In this document: piece by piece, positions 31,609 to 36,071 of the stretch | Position numbering within the stretch: the first letter of the stretch is position 1 | How the letters are laid out: each line of letters starts with the position of its first letter | NCBI GenBank assembly: GCA_004554245.1 | Contig: SFND01000020.1 | Coordinates: forward strand, 1-36,071 | Source: Oribacterium sp. | GTDB taxonomy: Bacteria > Bacillota_A > Clostridia > Lachnospirales > Lachnospiraceae | DNA: 36,071 nt | Direction: 5' to 3' | The notes under the pieces: model-generated | The model's input: only the letters and a program-made list of their open reading frames with translations | Databases searched by the model: none | Told to the model about the DNA's origin: nothing | Position numbers and translations under genes: made by a program

Positions 31609-32369
31609 TGAAAACGCTTGAAAACACGTTCATCGCGGGCCAGCTTCTTCTCTTCCATGGTCTTCTGGTCGAAGGTATACTTCGTCATCACCGGACGCTC
31701 ACCAGTGATGGAAAACTCCACCCACTCCGCGACATTCGTCGCATGATCACCGATCCGCTCAAAATACTTCGCCACCATCAGGAAGTCCAGCATCATCTCA
31801 CCACGATCCGGGTACTTCGCGATGAGTTCGACGATTTCCTTTTTGATTTCGTCAAACATGTTATCCACGACATCATCCGATTCCTGCACACTCTTTGCAA
31901 GTGCGAGGTCCTTCTGAATGAAGGACTCGACGGCCCTCGTCACCATGCGCATCGTCGCGCTGGCCATATCCTGGATTCGAATCGCCGACTCCATACCGTC
32001 CTGATCCTTGCCATAGAGATACTCTGCGATATCGGCGATATCCGAGCACTGATCACCGATCCGCTCGAGATCCGAAATCATCTTCAGTGCCGAGCTGATG
32101 TAGCGAAGATCCCTCGCTACCGGCTGCTGCTCCAGTAAGAGACGGAGGCACTCCGACTCGATCAGTCGCTCGAGCTTATCGATTTCCGCATCCGACTCAT
32201 AAATTTTATTGATCATCTGACGGCTCTTCTCGCTGAGCTCTGCATTCTCTGCCGCTGCGATATCCTGCAGGGTCAGGGCCACCTGTCCAATACAGTTTTC
32301 ACAGCAGGAGCCCATCTCTATCAGGTTCTGCTTCATCTCATCCAGCTGTCGATCCAACCTGCTACGCAT
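31605..32369 (-). CDS. phoU: Phosphate transport system regulator PhoU
   Basis: 254 residues, some 30 longer than the usual 215-225 because of a charged C-terminal tail (TFDQKTMEEKKLARDERVF). PhoU links the Pst transporter to PhoR and represses the regulon when phosphate is plentiful. It is all-helical in two three-helix repeats; each carries a metal-binding motif: SDLERIGDQCSDIAD in the first, KYFERIGDHATNVAEW in the second. RDLRYISSALKMI is also typical. AAGGAGG precedes the ATG and contains the stop codon of the small upstream ORF. Confidence 0.95.
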   Translation of the reverse strand: MRSRLDRQLDEMKQNLIEMGSCCENCIGQVALTLQDIAAAENAELSEKSRQMINKIYESDAEIDKLERLIESECLRLLLEQQPVARDLRYISSALKMISDLERIGDQCSDIADIAEYLYGKDQDGMESAIRIQDMASATMRMVTRAVESFIQKDLALAKSVQESDDVVDNMFDEIKKEIVELIAKYPDRGEMMLDFLMVAKYFERIGDHATNVAEWVEFSITGERPVMTKYTFDQKTMEEKKLARDERVFKRFQ

Positions 32370-32380
32370 CCTGTTCCTCC

Positions 32381-32587
32381 TTACATCTCACTATTCTGTA
32401 CCATATTCTGTGTACGACATACCTCGCGCATGCGGTACACCTCTGCCTTTTCCTTCTTTTTCTCCCGGAGACTGTGCTCCAGCACGAAGCCGGCCTCCTG
32501 CAGCTTTCCTGTCAGAAAGCGACGCGGCTTCGCCGTCCATGTAAACCATGCAGCGAAGAGATCAAATAAATCATAGCTTTTCATCAT
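32381..32587 (-). CDS. Small basic protein between pstB and phoU
   Basis: 68 residues, not recognised. The N-terminus has SYDLFDLFAAWFTWTAKPRRF, an aromatic amphipathic segment; the rest is highly charged, with LREKKKEKAEVYRMREV likely helical. No signal peptide. Evidence that it is a gene: AGAGGA lies 5-6 nt before two ATGs, it starts 13 nt after the pstB stop, and its TAA stop forms the start of phoU's TAAGGAGG. A remnant or a chance frame is possible. If made, it could act on the Pst transporter or PhoU at the membrane. Confidence 0.55.
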   Translation of the reverse strand: MMKSYDLFDLFAAWFTWTAKPRRFLTGKLQEAGFVLEHSLREKKKEKAEVYRMREVCRTQNMVQNSEM

Positions 32588-32600
32588 CGTTTTCCTCTGA

Positions 32601-33353
32601 TTAACCGAAACGTCCCGTGATATAATCCTCTGTCCGCTTGTCCTTCGGCATCGAGAACAGCTTCTCGGTCTTGTCTGCCTCGACCAGCTCTCCCAGAAGG
32701 AAGAACGCGGTCTTATCGGAGATACGGGTCGCCTGCTGCATGTTGTGCGTGACGATCACGATCGTAAAATCCTTCTTCAGCTGCAGGGTGAGATCCTCGA
32801 TCTTCGAGGTGGATATCGGGTCCAGTGCGGAGGTCGGCTCATCCATGAGCAGGACATCCGGCTTGACGGCCAGTGCACGGGCGATGCAGAGACGCTGCTG
32901 CTGTCCTCCGGACAGACCGAGTGCAGACTTTCCGAGACGATCCTTCAGCTCATCCCAGATCGCCGTCTCACGAAGCGAGGTCTCGACGATCTCATCGAGC
33001 TCCTTTTTGTTGCGGATACCGTGTGTACGTGGACCGTAGGCAACATTGTCATAAATCGACATCGGGAACGGATTCGGCTTCTGGAACACCATGCCGACGC
33101 GCTTACGAAGTGTATTGACATCGACATCCTTCTGATAGATGTCCTGACCATCGAGAAGGATCTGACCGTCGACACGGCAGCCCTCGACCAGGTCGTTCAT
33201 GCGGTTCAGTGACTTGAGGAGTGTGGACTTGCCACAGCCGGACGGTCCGATGAAGGCCGTGATCTCATTCGGCGCGATGCTTAAGTTGATGTCATGAAGC
33301 GCATGAAATGCGCCATAGTGTAAATTCACATCTTTGATTTCAAACTTATCCAT
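32601..33353 (-). CDS. pstB: Phosphate ABC transporter ATP-binding protein
   Basis: 250 residues, full length. PstB drives phosphate import by ATP hydrolysis on the inner face of the membrane. Walker A GPSGCGKST (36-44), Q-loop Gln91 in VFQKPNPFPMSIYDNVAYG (a PstB signature), ABC signature LSGGQ (147-151), Walker B VLLMDEP (167-173) and switch His203 in VTHNMQQA. Start ATG at 33353; AAGGAGAAGG lies about 12 nt or more away, slightly far. It follows pstA by 21 nt and precedes the small ORF by 13 nt. Confidence 0.98.
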   Translation of the reverse strand: MDKFEIKDVNLHYGAFHALHDINLSIAPNEITAFIGPSGCGKSTLLKSLNRMNDLVEGCRVDGQILLDGQDIYQKDVDVNTLRKRVGMVFQKPNPFPMSIYDNVAYGPRTHGIRNKKELDEIVETSLRETAIWDELKDRLGKSALGLSGGQQQRLCIARALAVKPDVLLMDEPTSALDPISTSKIEDLTLQLKKDFTIVIVTHNMQQATRISDKTAFFLLGELVEADKTEKLFSMPKDKRTEDYITGRFG

Positions 33354-33374
33354 AATCTTCGTTATTCCTTCTCC

Positions 33375-34199
33375 TTACGCCTTCGATGCGAGTTTCTTCG
33401 CCAGCATCGATGAGAGTGCATTGATCATCGTCACCACAAGAAGCAGTACCACTGCGGTTGCATAGGACTGGTTTGTATAGAGGCCTTCGTTCGTGAGTAC
33501 ATACATGTGGATCGCGAGGGTTCGTCCGGAGCCCATGATGGAGTTCGGGATGCCGGCGACCGTACCTGCGGTATAGATCAGCGCCGCTGTCTCACCGACG
33601 ATACGTCCGATGGCGAGGATGATCCCCGCGAGGATGCCTGGTACAGCAGATGGAAGCACGATGGAAAAGATCGTACGAAGCTTGCCGGCACCGAGGCCCA
33701 GCGAGCCCTCTCTGAAAAGATCCGGCACCGCCTTCAGCGACTCCTCGGTCTGACGCATGATGAGCGGCAGGATCATGATGGAGATCGTGAGTGCACCACC
33801 CAGGATGGAGTAGCCGAAGTGCAGCTGGATGACGAACAGGAGGTATCCGAACAGTCCGTAAATGATGGACGGAATACCGGACAGGGTCTCGGTCGTGAGA
33901 CGGATCAGCTCAACGAACTTCGAGCCGCGCTTCGCATACTCGACGAGGTAGATAGCCGAACCGACCCCCATCGGAATCGCGATCAGAAGCGACAGCACCG
34001 TCATCACGATGGTGTTGATCATCGCCGGCATCAGCGAAACATTGTCCGTATTGTATTCCCAGGCGAAAAGACTCGGCTTCAGATACGGGATGCCGCGGAT
34101 CAGGATGTAGATGATGAGGAACAGCAGGGTTCCGACGGTCAGCGCTGCGGCCAGCAGCGTCACCGCACGCAATAAAATGCTTTCAGTTTTCTGGTTCAT
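33375..34199 (-). CDS. pstA: Phosphate ABC transporter permease PstA
   Basis: 274 residues, six membrane helices. The PstA form of the permease: first helix TLLAAALTVGTLLFLIIYIL, then FAWEYNTDNVSLMPAMINTIVMT, the GIPSIIYGLFGYLLFV segment, and the cytoplasmic EAA-like loop LKAVPDLFREGSLGLGAGKL that meets PstB, followed by VGETAALIYTAG. With PstC it forms the membrane channel. AAGGGGTAGGAC precedes the ATG; the gene follows pstC by 10 nt. Confidence 0.97.
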   Translation of the reverse strand: MNQKTESILLRAVTLLAAALTVGTLLFLIIYILIRGIPYLKPSLFAWEYNTDNVSLMPAMINTIVMTVLSLLIAIPMGVGSAIYLVEYAKRGSKFVELIRLTTETLSGIPSIIYGLFGYLLFVIQLHFGYSILGGALTISIMILPLIMRQTEESLKAVPDLFREGSLGLGAGKLRTIFSIVLPSAVPGILAGIILAIGRIVGETAALIYTAGTVAGIPNSIMGSGRTLAIHMYVLTNEGLYTNQSYATAVVLLLVVTMINALSSMLAKKLASKA

Positions 34200-34209
34200 G
34201 TCCTACCCC

Positions 34210-35295
34210 TTAGTACTTGGATTCCGACTTGTGCTTGATGAAGCTAAAGATCAGGTTGATGCACAGCAGGAAGATAAACAGGACGACGCCCGTCGCGATC
34301 AGGGCTTCGCGGTGAAGGCCGACGGCATAGCCCATCTCGAGGACGATGTTGGCGGTCATGGTACGTGTTCCCTGGAAGATGCCCTTCGGCATACGCGGCT
34401 GGTTGCCGGCGATCATGATGACGGCCATGGTCTCACCGATGGCACGACCGACACCGAGGACGATCCCGGCGAAGATACCGGAACGGGCGGCCGGAACCAT
34501 CACGTGGAAGATGGACCGCTCATGGGTCGCCCCCAGTGCGAGGCTGCCCTCATAGTAGCTCTCCGGCACGGCATCGATGGCGGCCTTCGCGCAGCTGATG
34601 ATGGTCGGCAGGATCATGATGCCGAGCAGGATGGACGCCGTCAGAATCGACTTGCCCTTGCCGCCGAACGGCTGCGTCAGCACGGCGATGACCGGAACGA
34701 TCACGACGAGGCCGAAGAAGCCATACACGACGGATGGAATACCCGCGAGGAGCTCCACTGCCGGGTTGATGATTTTATAGATTTTCTTCGAGCAGAACTT
34801 CGAAAGGTAAACCGCCGTCAGAATGCCGATCGGCACACCGACGAGGATGGAACCGATGGTGACATAAACCGAGCCCACGATCATCGGCAGGATACCGAAG
34901 ATGTTGTTCTTCGGCTTCCAGGTAGTTCCGGTCAGGAACTGCTTCACACCGATCTTCAGAATCGCCGGAATACCATTGGAGAAGAGAAAATAACAGATCA
35001 GGATGACGAGAAAGATACTCATACTTGCGAGCAGCATGAACACATATTTTGCGATGCTCTCGCGAACCGCTGCGGCGCCGCTGCCACGAAGCGGGTTGTC
35101 ACCGGTCACACGCGCACTCGTTTTTTCCGCCTGCTGTGCATCCGCTCTTCCTGCAAGGCCCTGCGATACCGGCGTATTTCCCAGTACCTGATCGTTTGCG
35201 ATGTTCATACACACAGAGGAGCCCGTTACCGGGCTCTCTGCAGCTGTTTCATGAACTTCGTGGACTACATGATGTAATGTAAGTTCGTTTTCCAT
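34210..35295 (-). CDS. pstC: Phosphate ABC transporter permease PstC, N-terminally extended
   Basis: 361 residues. The core from about residue 80 is standard PstC: helix FMLLASMSIFLVILICYFLF, FLTGTTWKPKNNIFGILPMI, GIPSVVYGFFGLVV, the EAA loop IDAVPESYYEGSLALGATH and VGRAIGETMAVIMIAGNQP. The first 80 residues are a hydrophilic cytoplasmic extension (HHVVHEVHETAAESPV, DQVLGNTPVSQG) that most PstC proteins lack. AAGGAAATCGT before the ATG at 35295 supports the long form; an ATG at 35208 without a clear site is the alternative, and a GAGCCCG/CGGGCTC hairpin lies just ahead of it (35219-35236). Confidence 0.93.
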   Translation of the reverse strand: MENELTLHHVVHEVHETAAESPVTGSSVCMNIANDQVLGNTPVSQGLAGRADAQQAEKTSARVTGDNPLRGSGAAAVRESIAKYVFMLLASMSIFLVILICYFLFSNGIPAILKIGVKQFLTGTTWKPKNNIFGILPMIVGSVYVTIGSILVGVPIGILTAVYLSKFCSKKIYKIINPAVELLAGIPSVVYGFFGLVVIVPVIAVLTQPFGGKGKSILTASILLGIMILPTIISCAKAAIDAVPESYYEGSLALGATHERSIFHVMVPAARSGIFAGIVLGVGRAIGETMAVIMIAGNQPRMPKGIFQGTRTMTANIVLEMGYAVGLHREALIATGVVLFIFLLCINLIFSFIKHKSESKY

Positions 35296-35348
35296 ACGAT
35301 TTCCTTATCTAAGTGAAGTCTCAACGTTTCATCTTTCACAGGATGGAA

Positions 35349-36071
35349 TTATGCCAGGTCGGACCAGTCGGTGGTGTCACCTACATAGATGTCCTTTACC
35401 TGCTCGGAAGTAAGATCATCGACCGGGTTGTCGTTATTTACCACAACGGCGATACCATCCATCGCGATGACCTGACCCTGTGCACCCTTGGCGGTCTCCT
35501 CATCCTTCAGATCGCGGGAAGCCATACCGATATCACATACGCCCTCGATGGAAGATGTAACACCAGTGGTGGAATCCGACTGCTGAACCTCTACGGTTAC
35601 ATCACTGTTGAGTGCCTTGTATGCCTCTGCCAGCTTCTCCATCACCGGTGTAACAGAGCTGGAGCCTGCGACGGTGACCTTACCGCTCTTACCAGATGCT
35701 GTATACGCGCCCTGGTTGCCCTGGGAGATATAACCGTTGTCCTCAACGACCTTCTGGCCTTCCTCGGAGAAGATGAAGTTGATGAAATCCTGTGCCACAT
35801 CGGAAACCTCACCGGTGGTGACGATGTTGAACGGACGTGCGATCTTGTAGGTGCCATCCTTGATGTCATCTACGGTTGCGGCTGCGCCGTCGATCTTCAG
35901 TGCCTTTACGGAATCGTTAAGAGATCCGAGGGAGATGTAACCGATGGCCTGCTTATCACCTGCGACGGAGGTGATCATAACCTCGGTGGAGTTGGTGATC
36001 TCTGCGTCATCGGTGGTGTAATCGACCTTTTCACCGGAAGCATCCTTCTGCTCTACACCGAAAAGCTCGAT
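35349..36071 (-). CDS. pstS: Phosphate-binding protein PstS, rearranged lobes (5' end outside window)
   Basis: The last 240 codons are visible; the start is beyond the right edge. Residues 1-100 of the visible part match the second half of a PstS domain (FGVEQKD, TEVMITSVAGDKQAIGYIS, YKIARPFNIVTTGE, DFINFIFSEEGQKVVED). After a Ser/Gly linker (SQGNQGAYTASGKSGK) the sequence goes on with the first half of a PstS domain (VTVAGSSSVTPVMEKLAEAY, QQSDSTTGV, CDIGMASRDL, IAMDGIAVVVNNDNPVDDL) and stops at DTTDWSDLA. A normal PstS ends at the first boundary. So the protein is either a tandem of one and a half domains or circularly permuted. It would be the extracellular phosphate receptor. Confidence 0.88.
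   Translation of the reverse strand: MELFGVEQKDASGEKVDYTTDDAEITNSTEVMITSVAGDKQAIGYISLGSLNDSVKALKIDGAAATVDDIKDGTYKIARPFNIVTTGEVSDVAQDFINFIFSEEGQKVVEDNGYISQGNQGAYTASGKSGKVTVAGSSSVTPVMEKLAEAYKALNSDVTVEVQQSDSTTGVTSSIEGVCDIGMASRDLKDEETAKGAQGQVIAMDGIAVVVNNDNPVDDLTSEQVKDIYVGDTTDWSDLA

Noticed and set aside
1..36071. CRISPR array, prophage, integrase or transposase
   Set aside because: No regularly spaced repeats and no protein of those families in any frame; the repeats found are few and scattered.

Overview
The window is an ordinary chromosomal segment, with no phage, IS transposase or CRISPR array visible, most likely from a Lachnospiraceae member (Clostridia, Firmicutes). The pointers are lineage-typical families (a DUF5717 protein, a DUF4364 protein, a MocR-like aspartate aminotransferase, a short ACT-domain SerA, DUF1015 beside serA/serC, a DUF5722 exported protein), strong GGAGG ribosome binding sites, sigma-A type promoters and an OmpR-type phosphate regulon. 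Most genes are on the minus strand; DUF4364, a small HTH regulator, an RpiR-type regulator, leuB and luxS are on the plus strand. I cannot name the species.

Layout. 1-2.2 kb: a DUF5717 gene running off the left edge, divergent from a DUF4364 gene. 2.2-7.5 kb (minus): aspartate-type aminotransferase; metallophosphoesterase-scpA-scpB with overlapping ends, then dut and a TPR lipoprotein. 7.5-10 kb: small HTH regulator converging on ftsH. 10.3-14.1 kb (minus): serC-serA-DUF1015, with a consensus-perfect cre box between serA and DUF1015. 14.2-15.5 kb: tRNA-Arg(CCG) with its own promoter and terminator, and an RpiR/SIS regulator. 15.5-18.9 kb: uvrB with a LexA-like box on its promoter, divergent from leuB. 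19-21.7 kb: an SPFH/zinc-ribbon gene and a second zinc-ribbon membrane protein. 21.9-23.8 kb: luxS converging on a short brnQ across a 221-nt nested palindrome. 23.9-26.3 kb: a DUF5722 secreted glycosidase-like protein and a small exported protein. 26.5-28.9 kb: tyrS and a DAHP synthase gene. 29.2-36 kb (minus): a phosphate cluster in the order pstS-pstC-pstA-pstB-orf68-phoU, then phoP-phoR.

How the genes work together. The right third is one phosphate uptake and sensing module: binding protein, two permeases, ATPase, an unrecognised 68-residue protein, PhoU, and a response regulator and sensor kinase behind their own promoter. The middle holds amino-acid metabolism: serine (serC, serA, possibly DUF1015), leucine (leuB), branched-chain uptake (brnQ), aromatic entry (DAHP synthase) and tyrosine charging (tyrS). 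ScpA/ScpB serve chromosome condensation, Dut and UvrB genome maintenance, and FtsH membrane proteolysis.

Most worth a second look: (1) a PstS whose visible part runs C-lobe, linker, N-lobe and stops there; (2) a family of intergenic repeats at four loci, including the luxS-brnQ palindrome; (3) two terminators whose loop carries the -35 box of the next gene's promoter; (4) a terminator abutting the ribosome binding site of the DUF5722 gene; (5) the cre box and possible serine-pathway role of DUF1015; (6) the small ORF between pstB and phoU. Coordinates of short motifs were counted by hand.
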